NCBI GenBank assembly: GCA_031370485.1
Contig: JANMQK010000038.1
Location: 1-19,049, forward strand
DNA length: 19,049 nt
Reading direction: 5' to 3'
Source: JANMQK01 sp031370485
Lineage (GTDB): Bacteria; Acidobacteriota; Polarisedimenticolia; Gp22-AA2
Of this stretch, positions 1 through 11,768 are shown piece after piece. The first letter of the stretch is position 1. Every line of letters begins with the position of its first letter. The position numbers and the translations under genes were made by a program. The notes beneath the pieces were generated by a model, which had not been told where the DNA came from, did no database searches, and saw nothing but the letters and a program-made list of their open reading frames with translations.

Positions 1-1
1 G

Positions 2-7
2 TATAGT
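2..7 (+). promoter_or_regulatory. possible -10 element of the rRNA operon promoter
   Basis: TATAGT at the extreme left edge is close to the sigma-70 -10 consensus and lies upstream of the rRNA leader hairpins and boxA. A matching -35 would lie outside the window, so this is only a candidate. If real, transcription would start near base 14 and the leader before 16S would be about 320 nt. Confidence 0.3.
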
Positions 8-48
8 GATGGTGTCGACGCGGCGAAAGCCACGCCGACGCGAAGTTT

Positions 49-65
49 CGTCGCCTCTGGCGGCG
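49..65 (+). promoter_or_regulatory. leader hairpin upstream of boxA (boxB-like)
   Basis: A 7-bp stem (49-55 with 59-65, one G-T wobble, TCT loop) ends seven bases before the boxA element. In E. coli rrn leaders a boxB hairpin precedes boxA in the same way. Four T residues follow the stem, so it could also be read as a terminator of an upstream gene. The tight link to boxA favours an antitermination leader. Confidence 0.45.
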
Positions 66-71
66 TCTTTT

Positions 72-83
72 CGTTCTTTGACA
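72..83 (+). promoter_or_regulatory. boxA antitermination element of the rRNA leader
   Basis: CGTTCTTTGACA matches the rrn boxA consensus (TGCTCTTTAACA) at most positions. BoxA RNA is the loading site for NusB-NusE in the rRNA antitermination complex, which prevents Rho-dependent termination in untranslated rRNA. The same core TTCTTTGACAATT recurs in the spacer ahead of the 23S (from 2310), which supports the assignment. Confidence 0.75.
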
Positions 84-334
84 ATTCGGGAAGCACCTTT
101 TAAAGCCAAAAGCGAGGTTGTGATTTGCCTTACGGCCGATCACGGTCTCGCTAAGCGAAGACAATGAAAATTGTTCTCGTCAACGATTCCATGAGTGATT
201 GGTTGGAAGGCGGCTCAAACTCTGGAACGGCATTTTGGCGGGGAAATCAGAACCTTGTGTTTTGACGGAACCGTTGGATCCGTTCACTATTCGATATTTA
301 GCCCGCCATTTATGGTGGGTGTTATAAAGAATAC
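84..334 (+). other. rRNA leader region between boxA and 16S
   Basis: About 250 nt with no coding gene. It is visibly richer in A and T than the rRNA and the protein genes that follow. Two hairpins stand out: 157-165 with 170-178 (one mismatch, GAAA tetraloop) and 302-308 with 313-319 (7 bp with one wobble, TTTA loop), the latter ending about 16 nt before the mature 16S 5' end. I could not find a long segment here complementary to the sequence just after the 16S, so the usual 16S processing stem was not recognised. Confidence 0.6.
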
Positions 335-1879
<1,545 letters not shown>

Positions 1880-2030
1880 GGAAACGTTCCCCTGGACGCG
1901 AGGCGAGGGCAACCAGACCTTCGTAGCAGGGGCCGATTCTAGGTCGATCTCAGATTTGCGTACGCACTATTCAGCTTTGAGGGAGCATGTGGGGGAAGGG
2001 CCCCGTGCTCGTGTCGGAGGGCCTTCTCGA

Positions 2031-2107
2031 GGGCTTATAGCTCAGCTGGTTAGAGCGCGCCCCTGATAAGGGCGAGGTCGGTAGTTCGAATCTACCTAGG
2101 CCCACCA
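2031..2107 (+). tRNA. ileT: tRNA-Ile (GAU anticodon)
   Basis: A 77-nt cloverleaf with encoded CCA. The acceptor stem GGGCTTA pairs with TAGGCCC (one T-G wobble). The D arm is TAGCTCAGCTGGTTAGAGC, the anticodon loop CTGATAA gives GAT, and the T arm contains GGTTCGAAT-like sequence (GTAGTTCGAATCTAC). Isoleucine and alanine tRNAs in the 16S-23S spacer are the classic arrangement, and processing of this transcript separates 16S from 23S. Confidence 0.97.
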
Positions 2108-2166
2108 CACGGGCGGCGCAGTTCCGGCGCCGGGCTTGGGTTCCGATGCAGTCCTGACGTCGTCGC

Positions 2167-2242
2167 GGGGAATTAGCTCAGCTGGGAGAGCGCCTGGTTT
2201 GCAACCAGGAGGTCACCGGTTCGATCCCGGTATTCTCCACCA
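2167..2242 (+). tRNA. alaT: tRNA-Ala (UGC anticodon)
   Basis: A 76-nt cloverleaf with encoded CCA. The acceptor stem GGGGAAT pairs with ATTCTCC (one G-T). The anticodon loop TTTGCAA gives TGC, and the T arm is CCGGTTCGATCCCGG. It follows tRNA-Ile by 59 nt in the 16S-23S spacer and is transcribed with the rRNAs. Confidence 0.97.
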
Positions 2243-2250
2243 GGCGGCTT

Positions 2251-2294
2251 GCGGATGTTCCCTTCCGGGTTTCGACCCGGAAGAGAGGATCCGC
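2251..2294 (+). promoter_or_regulatory. spacer hairpin upstream of second boxA (boxB-like)
   Basis: A two-part stem: GCGGAT (2251-2256) with ATCCGC (2289-2294), and an inner perfect 9-bp stem (2262-2270 with 2275-2283) closed by a TTCG loop. It sits 14 nt before the second boxA, mirroring the hairpin-boxA pair of the leader. It fits a boxB-like role or a processing signal between tRNA-Ala and 23S. No T-run follows, so it is not an intrinsic terminator. Confidence 0.5.
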
Positions 2295-2307
2295 AGAACG
2301 ATCCTCA

Positions 2308-2319
2308 AGTTCTTTGACA
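2308..2319 (+). promoter_or_regulatory. second boxA antitermination element, ahead of 23S
   Basis: AGTTCTTTGACA repeats the leader boxA core (TTCTTTGACAATT in both copies). E. coli rrn operons likewise carry a second boxA in the spacer before the 23S gene to renew the antitermination complex. Its last bases also begin the 5' strand of the 23S processing stem. Confidence 0.7.
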
Positions 2320-2368
2320 ATTGATCCGGTAAAGTCGCAAAGGCGCTGGGCGAGACATGACCATTCAT

Positions 2369-2376
<8 letters not shown>
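2316..2376 (+). other. 5' strand of the 23S processing stem
   Basis: Bases 2316-2356 are almost fully complementary to 5405-5442: the GATCCGGTAAA and TCGCAAAGGCG blocks are perfect, broken by one bulge, one mismatch and a small internal loop. Bases 2366-2376 pair perfectly over 11 bp with 5392-5402. Together they form a long helix that brackets the mature 23S ends, the expected substrate for RNase III-type processing. A short palindrome TGACCATTCATGGTCA (2358-2373) could form a competing local hairpin across the 23S 5' end. Confidence 0.8.
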
Positions 2377-5401
<3,025 letters not shown>

Positions 5402-5404
5402 GAA

Positions 5405-5442
5405 GTTTCGCCCCGCCTTTGCGAGTTTACCGGATCATTGTC
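5405..5442 (+). other. 3' strand of the 23S processing stem
   Basis: This stretch is the complement of 2316-2356 and completes the long helix enclosing the 23S precursor. The strand ends about 200 nt before the next gene. The helix accounts for the first 40 bases after the 23S, so they should not be read as coding. Confidence 0.8.
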
Positions 5443-5574
5443 GCCGAAAGGCGGCTCAGCCCCTTGCCGCTTTGGAGAGGGGCCGCGCCGCTCCTCCCAG
5501 TTGCCTACCCAACCCGGCATCGTGCAGGGCACGCAGGGCCGCTGAGTTCCTGCAGCGGCGCCAGCAAAAACCTG

Positions 5575-5603
5575 TTGATTGAACAGCACGATCGTCGTAC
5601 TCT
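5575..5603 (+). promoter_or_regulatory. weak candidate promoter for the outer-membrane protein gene
   Basis: TTGATT, a 17-bp spacer and TACTCT lie 45 nt before the start codon. Both hexamers are only partial matches to sigma-70 boxes. It would allow the barrel gene (and the 5S behind it) to be expressed apart from the rRNA operon. No convincing terminator was found after the 23S, so read-through from rRNA transcription is the alternative. Confidence 0.3.
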
Positions 5604-5648
5604 CTGTCTGATTCGGGCCATCTGCCCCCGATCTCATTGAGGGAATGA

Positions 5649-7238
5649 ATGATGCGACAACGGATCGTCAAAACCCTGGCATTGGGCGCTCTGGGGGCGG
5701 TGGTGCTGGCTCTTCCCGCCTTGGCCGAGGACACCAAGGGAAAATGGCAGTTCGGGTTTGGCCTGTCGTACTTGTCAACCCGGGACTACATCCGCAGCAA
5801 CGCGGACATCGCGTTTGCCGCCGGCCTTCCCGACGAAACCGGTCTTCCAGGCGTCGGATTCGTGGACAAGAGGCCGGACGTGAATATCCTGAACCAACCT
5901 TCGGTCCGTGACAATTTCAAGCTGGATCTCAATATGAGTTATGGATTGACGCGCTGGCTGGCCATCGAGGCCTCGGTCGGACACATGAGATCGCCGGTCG
6001 GCAACATCGAGTTCTATGTCGAAGACAACAATATCCCTCCCCTGTCGTTGCCCGATCTTGAACCTCTGTCAACTTGCGGCCCGAGCCAGAACGCGCAATG
6101 CTACAAATACGTGACACAAGACAAGGTCACCTCAAAGAACAACATCTTTCTCCCGGTCGGACAGATCACGGAGACTCCGGTTCAGCTGAGCGCGCTCGTG
6201 AGGTTCCGTCCGGAGAGCCCGTTCGATCCCTACATCGGCCTCGGTACGGGGTACATCTTCGCGAACCTCAAGCACTCGGGCGAGTTCGAGGACCGGTCGG
6301 CCGAGATTCAAAGCCTCAAGGTGGGTGTCGCGTTTGAAGGTGAATTGGTGACAGGGCAGCCGCCGACGGGAACCAAGAATGCAATCTTTCCGGGCTTCAC
6401 GCCGGGGCCTATCACCGCCACGGTCACCAACGCCTGGGAGTACCACGCCATCGGCGGCGTGGATTATTTCATCAACGAGCATCTTTCCTTTTACGTTGAC
6501 GCCCGCTACGTCTGGACCGGAGGCAAGGTCGACATTCGGACCGACGGGGAACACCAGGTCTTCCTGGCGGCAAACGATCTCGGCCGGCTGTTACGCCAGA
6601 CCCAGTTTCTGGACCCCGACCCCGCCCACAGTACCGAGCCCTATCTTTGGGAAGACAGGGGGTTCAACGGTTGTGTCATCAACGGGGTGCCCGGAATCCC
6701 CAATGGCACTTCCTGCACGCGCGACAAATACTTCGAAACCGAAGACAAGAACGGCAACGGGACACTCGACACTGAACTGGGCGAGGACGACGGCATGATC
6801 TACGTCTTTCCTGTCGGGCCGGGCCCTGGGCCCTTTCATCAAGGGTGGGGCCCCGATACGAGTCGTTCCATCGGCAGCTTCTTCTGTCCGTCCTGCAAGA
6901 ACAATGGCGGTGGGCCCGACTCGGAGGATCGCAATAGCAATCTATTCCTGGACCGATTCCTCTTCTACGGTCTTGACCTTTGCTCGACGCAGCAAGGGGC
7001 GGGCAACCCGTTGTGCGCAGCAGGCGGCCCTTCTGGCGACCACTATGTATGGCCACAAGGGTGCTCACAGTCAACCTCCGACCTCATCGGGAATTTGCAA
7101 GAAGGCTGCCCCGTGCCGCGGTCGACTTCCGTGACGAATAGCGGTATTGACGACCTGCAGGACGAGTACACGGTGCAGGGGGGGACGATCAAGCTCGGGG
7201 GGTTCTCGATTGGCTTTGGAATGAAGTTTACTTTCTAG
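5649..7238 (+). CDS. exported outer-membrane beta-barrel protein (OmpW-like) with a large Cys-rich insert
   Basis: 529 residues. The start is set by GAGGG five bases upstream; the adjacent second ATG (5652) is equally possible. Residues 1-26 form a signal peptide (RQRIVK, a hydrophobic core, then LPALA before EDT). The mature part alternates amphipathic strands and polar loops (residues about 33-100, 165-215, 265-300), with HLSFYVDARYVW typical of OmpW-like small barrels. It ends GFGMKFTF, with a terminal Phe as the BAM recognition signal. Between the penultimate strands, residues about 305-505 form a long insert with eight cysteines and two Asp/Asn-rich loops resembling calcium sites (DKNGNGTLD at 366-374, DRNSNLFLD at 427-435). 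Family OmpW barrels are usually near 200 residues, so this one is much enlarged. Its ligand or cargo is unknown. It sits between 23S and 5S and ends 38 nt before the 5S, so both probably share a transcript. Confidence 0.8.
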   Translation: MMRQRIVKTLALGALGAVVLALPALAEDTKGKWQFGFGLSYLSTRDYIRSNADIAFAAGLPDETGLPGVGFVDKRPDVNILNQPSVRDNFKLDLNMSYGLTRWLAIEASVGHMRSPVGNIEFYVEDNNIPPLSLPDLEPLSTCGPSQNAQCYKYVTQDKVTSKNNIFLPVGQITETPVQLSALVRFRPESPFDPYIGLGTGYIFANLKHSGEFEDRSAEIQSLKVGVAFEGELVTGQPPTGTKNAIFPGFTPGPITATVTNAWEYHAIGGVDYFINEHLSFYVDARYVWTGGKVDIRTDGEHQVFLAANDLGRLLRQTQFLDPDPAHSTEPYLWEDRGFNGCVINGVPGIPNGTSCTRDKYFETEDKNGNGTLDTELGEDDGMIYVFPVGPGPGPFHQGWGPDTSRSIGSFFCPSCKNNGGGPDSEDRNSNLFLDRFLFYGLDLCSTQQGAGNPLCAAGGPSGDHYVWPQGCSQSTSDLIGNLQEGCPVPRSTSVTNSGIDDLQDEYTVQGGTIKLGGFSIGFGMKFTF

Positions 7239-7276
7239 GGAAGTTCTGGTAGGGTAGCGCCTGTCATTTGATGAGT

Positions 7277-7396
<120 letters not shown>

Positions 7397-7405
7397 AAAT
7401 TGCCG

Positions 7406-7442
7406 GAAGCCCGCGAGTGCAAGCTCGCGGGCTTCTTCTTTT
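7406..7442 (+). terminator. intrinsic terminator after 5S rRNA
   Basis: A perfect 12-bp GC-rich stem (GAAGCCCGCGAG, 7406-7417, with CTCGCGGGCTTC, 7424-7435) has a 6-nt loop and is followed by TTCTTTT. It ends the transcript carrying the barrel gene and 5S, and insulates yebC from it. Confidence 0.92.
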
Positions 7443-7456
7443 ACGACCCTGCGTGA

Positions 7457-7465
7457 TGCTAGAAT
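7457..7465 (+). promoter_or_regulatory. candidate extended -10 promoter for the yebC-ruv cluster
   Basis: TGCTAGAAT is an extended -10 motif (TGn plus TAGAAT) lying 32 nt before the yebC start and just after the 5S terminator. No good -35 hexamer is present at the right distance, which is tolerated for extended -10 promoters. It is the only plausible promoter seen before the cluster. Confidence 0.45.
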
Positions 7466-7497
7466 GAGCCAGATTCGATGAAGGGCGCGAGGTAACC

Positions 7498-8253
7498 ATG
7501 TCAGGTCACTCGAAGTGGCACACCATCAAGCACAAGAAGGGCGCGGCCGACGCGAAACGAGGCCGGGTGTTCACGCGGCTGATCAAGGAAATCACCGTGG
7601 CGGCCCGGGTGGGCGGCGGCGATCCCGACGGCAACCCGAGGCTCCGGACGGTGATCCTCACGGCCAAGGCCGCCAATATGCCCAAGGACAACATCGAGAA
7701 GGCGATCAAGAAGGGAACGGGCGAACTCCCCGGTGTCAGCTACGAGGAGGTCAGCTACGAAGGCTACGGACCGGGCGGCGTCGCGATCTATCTGATGGCG
7801 GTGACGGACAACCGCAACAGGACGCTGCCGGAGATCCGCCATCTTTTCTCCAAGTACGGGGGAAACCTCGGAGAGAGCAACTGCGTCTCCTGGATGTTCG
7901 AGAAGAAGGGGTACATCGTTCTGCCCAAGGGAAAGGGATCCGAGGAGGACCTCCTTGAAGTCGTGCTCGAGGCCGGTGGCGACGATGTGAGGGACGACGG
8001 GGACAACTGGGAGGTCCTGACGGCGCCCGAAAAGCTCGAGCATGTCCGGGAGGCGATCGCCGCGCGGTCCATAGCCATCAGCACCGCGGAGATTTCGATG
8101 GTCCCGAAGAACACCGTCAAGCTCGAGGGGAAGAAGGCGCAGCAGTTGCTGACGATGATGGAAGCGCTGGAAGATCACGACGACGTCCAGAATGCCTGGG
8201 CGAACTTCGACATCGACGATTCCGAGATAGGCGAGCAACGGGCGGCGTCCTAG
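7498..8253 (+). CDS. yebC: YebC/PmpR (TACO1) family protein
   Basis: 251 residues, the usual family length of about 240-250. The N terminus SGHSKWHTIKHKKGAADAKR is the family hallmark. It is followed by FTRLIKEI, the MPKDNIEKAIKKG segment (about 60-73) and the YEGYGPGGVAIY motif (about 87-98). Members were described as transcriptional regulators (PmpR, YebC). More recent work places TACO1/YebC proteins at the ribosome, helping translation through proline-rich stretches. The sequence does not separate these roles. GAGG lies five bases before the ATG. Only 3 nt separate its stop from ruvC, the conserved yebC-ruvC-ruvA-ruvB neighbourhood of many bacteria. Confidence 0.96.
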   Translation: MSGHSKWHTIKHKKGAADAKRGRVFTRLIKEITVAARVGGGDPDGNPRLRTVILTAKAANMPKDNIEKAIKKGTGELPGVSYEEVSYEGYGPGGVAIYLMAVTDNRNRTLPEIRHLFSKYGGNLGESNCVSWMFEKKGYIVLPKGKGSEEDLLEVVLEAGGDDVRDDGDNWEVLTAPEKLEHVREAIAARSIAISTAEISMVPKNTVKLEGKKAQQLLTMMEALEDHDDVQNAWANFDIDDSEIGEQRAAS

Positions 8254-8256
8254 GGG

Positions 8257-8760
8257 ATGCTCATCCTCGGGGTCGATCCCGGGTCGAACGCAACCGGGTT
8301 CGGTTTTGTCGAGAGCCGTTCCGGCAGGTTGCGCGCCGTGGCGCACGGTGCGCTGGTTCCTCCCCGTGGGCTCCCTTTCCTCGGCAGGCTTCCCCACATC
8401 GTGGACGCTCTCGAGCGGATCCTGCAGCGCATGAGGCCCGACGCCGCGGCCGTCGAGGACATCTTCCTGGCGCGCAACACGCGCGCCGCTCTCAAGCTCG
8501 GGCATGTCCGTGGCGCCGTTCTTCTGCCCTTTTTGCGGGCCGGCATCCCGGTCCACGAATACCCGGCCCGGCGCGTCAAGATGGCCGTGACCGGCTACGG
8601 CGGGGCGGAGAAGGAGCAGGTGCGACGAATGGTCCGGATTCTCCTCGGCCTGCAGGACGGCTCGCCGATATCCCTTGACGCGAGCGACGCGCTCGCGGTC
8701 GCAATCTGCCATGCCCACGCAGCCACCTTCCACAGGCTCGAGCAAGCGGTCCATCCCTGA
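8257..8760 (+). CDS. ruvC: Holliday junction endonuclease RuvC
   Basis: 167 residues, normal for the family. RuvC cuts Holliday junctions symmetrically, guided by RuvAB branch migration. It has the RNase H-like fold with all four metal-binding acids visible: Asp7 (LILGVDPGSNATGFG), Glu67 (AAVEDIF), Asp141 and Asp144 (DASDALAVAICHAH), matching E. coli D7, E66, D138 and D141. The segment HEYPARRVKMAVTGYGGAEK (about 100-119) fits the DNA-binding basic region. It begins 3 nt after the yebC stop, so translational coupling is likely. It is separated from ruvA by the large phosphodiesterase-TPR gene. Confidence 0.97.
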   Translation: MLILGVDPGSNATGFGFVESRSGRLRAVAHGALVPPRGLPFLGRLPHIVDALERILQRMRPDAAAVEDIFLARNTRAALKLGHVRGAVLLPFLRAGIPVHEYPARRVKMAVTGYGGAEKEQVRRMVRILLGLQDGSPISLDASDALAVAICHAHAATFHRLEQAVHP

Positions 8761-8767
8761 GGACGCG

Positions 8768-11725
8768 ATGAAAAGGCGGATCCGCGCCGCGCTGTTCGGC
8801 GCCGCCGCGGCCGGCGTCCTCGGCCTCGCTTCCATTGTGCACGTCCCGCGCGGGACCGCGGCTGTTCTCACCTGGAGGGGAGGAGGCACACCCGCCCTGC
8901 TCCGTCCCGGGTTCTCGTTCCGGATACCGATTCTCCAGAGAGTGGACCGATATCCGGATGGGGTCGTGACGCTCCTGGGGACGGTGAGCGTGGAGTCTCG
9001 ACAAGGGGCCGCGATCACGCTGCCGATCACCATAAGCCTGCGGCCGGGCGCACAGCAGCTCCTGTCGCTCCACCGCGCGGGGGGCGGACCGGGGGCCCGG
9101 GCCGCCGTGCTGGACCTGGTCGGCGAACGGCTCAAGAAGGCCGCAGCGGGGTTCGGCACCCATGACCTCGCAGCCGGCGCTGCGGCACGCATCCTCGAAT
9201 CGCAGGCCAGGGCGGCACTCGAGGAGCATTACGACAATTCCGAGGTGTCGATCGGCGAGGCGCAACTCTCCCCGGAGCTGAGGGCCGCCTTCGACACCGG
9301 TACGATTTACGCCCGCCGCAAGGAGACCGGCCTCGACATCGTTCTAATCGGCATCGACGGCGCCGACTGGGACATCATCAATCCCATGATCGCCCGCGGA
9401 GAGCTGCCCAACCTGGCCCGGATCAAGAAAGATGGCGTCTGGGCCAAGCTGCGCTCGAACGTGCCCACCTTGTCCCCCCTGCTCTGGACCACGGTCGCGA
9501 CTGGCAAGTCTCCCGATCGGCACGGCATAAACGATTTCCTGGTCGCCGACGCCCGCACGGGGCACCAGGTGCCCATTGACTCGACCTTCCGGCGCACCAA
9601 GGCGATTTGGAACATCCTCAGCGAGGCCGGTCTCTCCTGCGACATCGTCGCCTGGTGGGCCACCTGGCCGGCCGAGGCGATCTCCGGACACCTGATCTCT
9701 GATCGGGTGGCGTATTCGACCTTCGACCTCGGGAGGGCCGGGGCCGGGGCGGGCGCCGTCCACCCCGAGGCCTATGCCGCGGTCGTCGAGAAGCTGAGGG
9801 TGTCCGACTCGGCGATCGGCCATCGTTTCCTTTCCCGCTTCCTGCACATTGGCGAGGACGAGCTCCGCGCGGCGCGGGCGGCCGCGGCGCGCAAGGCGCC
9901 CCTGAGCGAGTCGCAGCAGTCCATCATGGTCATGACCCGTGTCCTGGCGGCCACGGAGACCTATCGAAGGGTCGTTCTCGACCTTCTCGAGACGCGACGC
10001 CGGGACTCGAGCCCCGCCCGCCTCCTCGCGGTTTACTTCCAGGGTGTGGACGAGGTGAACCACCGGTTCGCGCATTGTGCGCCCCCCCGCATGTCGCTCT
10101 GTTACGATGCCGATTACCGCCGCTTCAAGGACGCGGTCACCGCGTTTTACGCCTACCAGGACGAAATCCTGGGGGAGATCGCGCAGCGCGCCGGCAAGGC
10201 GACCATCATGGTGATGTCCGACCACGGCTTCGCCTCGGGGGGGGACCGCCCGGACGACGTGAAGCCTTTCATCGAAGGGAAGCCGGGCCTGTGGCACGAC
10301 CTGGTCGGGGTCTTTCTTGCCGCGGGCCCCGGGCTGGGGCACGGGGAGATCCCGACCGTCTCGCTCTACGACATCGCCCCCACCCTTCTGGACCTGCTCG
10401 GACTGCCGGTCCCCGACGACATGCCGGGAAAAGTCCTCGAAGCAGCCTTCAGCCGCGATTTCGCGGCGGCCCACCCTATCGTGAGAGTTCCATCCTACGA
10501 GAGCCTGGAGGGAACCCGCGCGGCCTCGCGCCAGGCGCCTCCCGGGACGGCCGGCTCCGGCGAAAGACCGCGCGCGCCCGGGGGGACCGCCGATGAGGAA
10601 ATCGTCGAGCAGCTGAAATCCCTCGGCTACGTCGGCGGCGAGACCGGGCCGGCCCCGGCATCGGGGACTCCGGGCGGAGAAGGAGCGCCATCGACCGCTG
10701 CCGCTCCGGGAGTTGTCCCGACGGCGCTCTACCACACGAATCTCGGGACCGTCTATCTGGGGAAGAGGAGGTTCGACCAGGCGGAGGCCGAATACAGGAA
10801 GGCGCTGGCGATCGAACCTTCCTCCGTCCAGGCGCTGTCAGGGCTTGCCGTCCTGTACGAATCCAAGGGGCAGCCGGAGCAGTCGCTCGAGATGCTGAGG
10901 ACCCTGGTCCGCCTGGACGAGGCGGATCCGGTCGTGACGCTCGAAAAGATGGCGGAGCTGTTCGTCCGGATGGGACGCGCCGCGGACGGACTGACCTACA
11001 TGAAGGACCTCGAAGCATCGGGCGGCTTCAAGGGACGGTACGCGATCGGCCTCAACGTGGCGCTCGGGCGGCTATACTTCGCCGTCGGGAAGGAAGCGGA
11101 CGCTGAGAAAGCGCTGGTTCGGGCGCTCGGCGTCGATCCGGCCTCGCTGGGGGCGATGCAGGAGCTGTTCGCGCTCTACGATGCGCAGAACCGCGCCGCC
11201 GCTCTCGAGCCGAAGATTCGTGCCGCCCTTTCCCGGGAGCCCCGTTCGGCCATGCACCACAACTGGCTCGGTCTCGTCCTGAAGCGCAAGGGGGATCTCA
11301 AGAACGCGGAGGCGGAGTTCCGGAACTGCCTCGAGATTGCCCCCGACCTGGTCGGCCCGATGGCCAACCTCGGGGCGCTCTACCTGCAGGAAGGCCGCGC
11401 CACCGCTGCCGTCGCGATCCTGCAGCGGGCCGTCGAGAAGGACCCCCGCTCCGTGGAATCGAGGACGAACCTGATCGTCGCGCTGGGGATGGAGCACGAC
11501 CTCGAAGGAGCCCGGCGCCAGGTTGAGTCCGCCGAGGGGTCCGGACAGCGGGTGCCGCTGTATTACAACGCGCTGGCGTACGCCCTTCATCTCAATGGCC
11601 GCGACGAGGAGGCCCTGGCCACCCTGCGCGAATCGCTGTCGCTCGATCCCGGCCAGCGCGACGCTCTCCGCCTGCGAAGTGACATCGAGCAGGGACGGCC
11701 GCTGGCCGAGACCCCGGGCCGGTGA
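8768..11725 (+). CDS. membrane-anchored SPFH-like / type I phosphodiesterase / TPR protein
   Basis: 985 residues from the ATG at 8768, whose GAGG site overlaps the ruvC stop. An in-frame ATG at 8675 lies inside ruvC and would add 31 unlikely residues. A single N-terminal hydrophobic anchor (about 6-24) is followed by a prohibitin/SPFH-like region (about 25-180: VPRGTAAVLTWRGGG, LLRPGFSFRIPILQRV, SVESRQGAAITLP). Residues about 190-590 form an alkaline-phosphatase-superfamily type I phosphodiesterase domain. Its metal or catalytic residues are visible: Asp197 (IGIDGADWD), likely nucleophile Ser236 (PTLSP), Asp428 and His432 (GVDEVNH), Asp485 and His486 (SDHGF), His510 (LWHD). A low-complexity linker contains the VEQLKSLGYVGGE motif common in such TPR fusions. 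About nine TPR repeats fill 652-975. Substrate unknown; phosphodiester, sulfate or lipid headgroup hydrolysis or transfer on the periplasmic side is inferred. It lies between ruvC and ruvA without an obvious functional link. Confidence 0.85.
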   Translation: MKRRIRAALFGAAAAGVLGLASIVHVPRGTAAVLTWRGGGTPALLRPGFSFRIPILQRVDRYPDGVVTLLGTVSVESRQGAAITLPITISLRPGAQQLLSLHRAGGGPGARAAVLDLVGERLKKAAAGFGTHDLAAGAAARILESQARAALEEHYDNSEVSIGEAQLSPELRAAFDTGTIYARRKETGLDIVLIGIDGADWDIINPMIARGELPNLARIKKDGVWAKLRSNVPTLSPLLWTTVATGKSPDRHGINDFLVADARTGHQVPIDSTFRRTKAIWNILSEAGLSCDIVAWWATWPAEAISGHLISDRVAYSTFDLGRAGAGAGAVHPEAYAAVVEKLRVSDSAIGHRFLSRFLHIGEDELRAARAAAARKAPLSESQQSIMVMTRVLAATETYRRVVLDLLETRRRDSSPARLLAVYFQGVDEVNHRFAHCAPPRMSLCYDADYRRFKDAVTAFYAYQDEILGEIAQRAGKATIMVMSDHGFASGGDRPDDVKPFIEGKPGLWHDLVGVFLAAGPGLGHGEIPTVSLYDIAPTLLDLLGLPVPDDMPGKVLEAAFSRDFAAAHPIVRVPSYESLEGTRAASRQAPPGTAGSGERPRAPGGTADEEIVEQLKSLGYVGGETGPAPASGTPGGEGAPSTAAAPGVVPTALYHTNLGTVYLGKRRFDQAEAEYRKALAIEPSSVQALSGLAVLYESKGQPEQSLEMLRTLVRLDEADPVVTLEKMAELFVRMGRAADGLTYMKDLEASGGFKGRYAIGLNVALGRLYFAVGKEADAEKALVRALGVDPASLGAMQELFALYDAQNRAAALEPKIRAALSREPRSAMHHNWLGLVLKRKGDLKNAEAEFRNCLEIAPDLVGPMANLGALYLQEGRATAAVAILQRAVEKDPRSVESRTNLIVALGMEHDLEGARRQVESAEGSGQRVPLYYNALAYALHLNGRDEEALATLRESLSLDPGQRDALRLRSDIEQGRPLAETPGR

Positions 11726-11768
11726 GCCCCCTGCCCGCTCTCCCCGTCAGGGACGCCCGGGAGCGGGG

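Noticed and set aside
5459..5483. Hairpin GCCCCT...AGGGGC after the 23S as a terminator of the rRNA operon.
   Set aside because: Only a six-base stem with a long loop and no T-tract; not a convincing terminator.
7239..7276. Dedicated promoter for the 5S rRNA.
   Set aside because: No pair of hexamers at proper spacing was found in the short gap or the end of the barrel gene.
8675..8767. Upstream in-frame start for the phosphodiesterase-TPR protein.
   Set aside because: It would overlap ruvC by 86 nt and place a polar Ser/Arg-rich tail before the membrane anchor; the ATG at 8768 has a good ribosome-binding site.
7501..9192. A 563-codon open frame on the minus strand opposite yebC, ruvC and the next gene.
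   Set aside because: It is the antisense shadow of three well-supported genes in GC-rich DNA; its translation is low-complexity and Arg/Pro-rich with no domain.
9344..10735. A 463-codon open frame on the minus strand opposite the phosphodiesterase domain.
   Set aside because: The plus-strand frame has catalytic motifs throughout; the antisense frame shows none.
11523..11768. Longer in-frame N terminus for RuvA.
   Set aside because: RuvA begins canonically at MIARLSG; the extension overlaps the coding 3' end of the upstream TPR gene.
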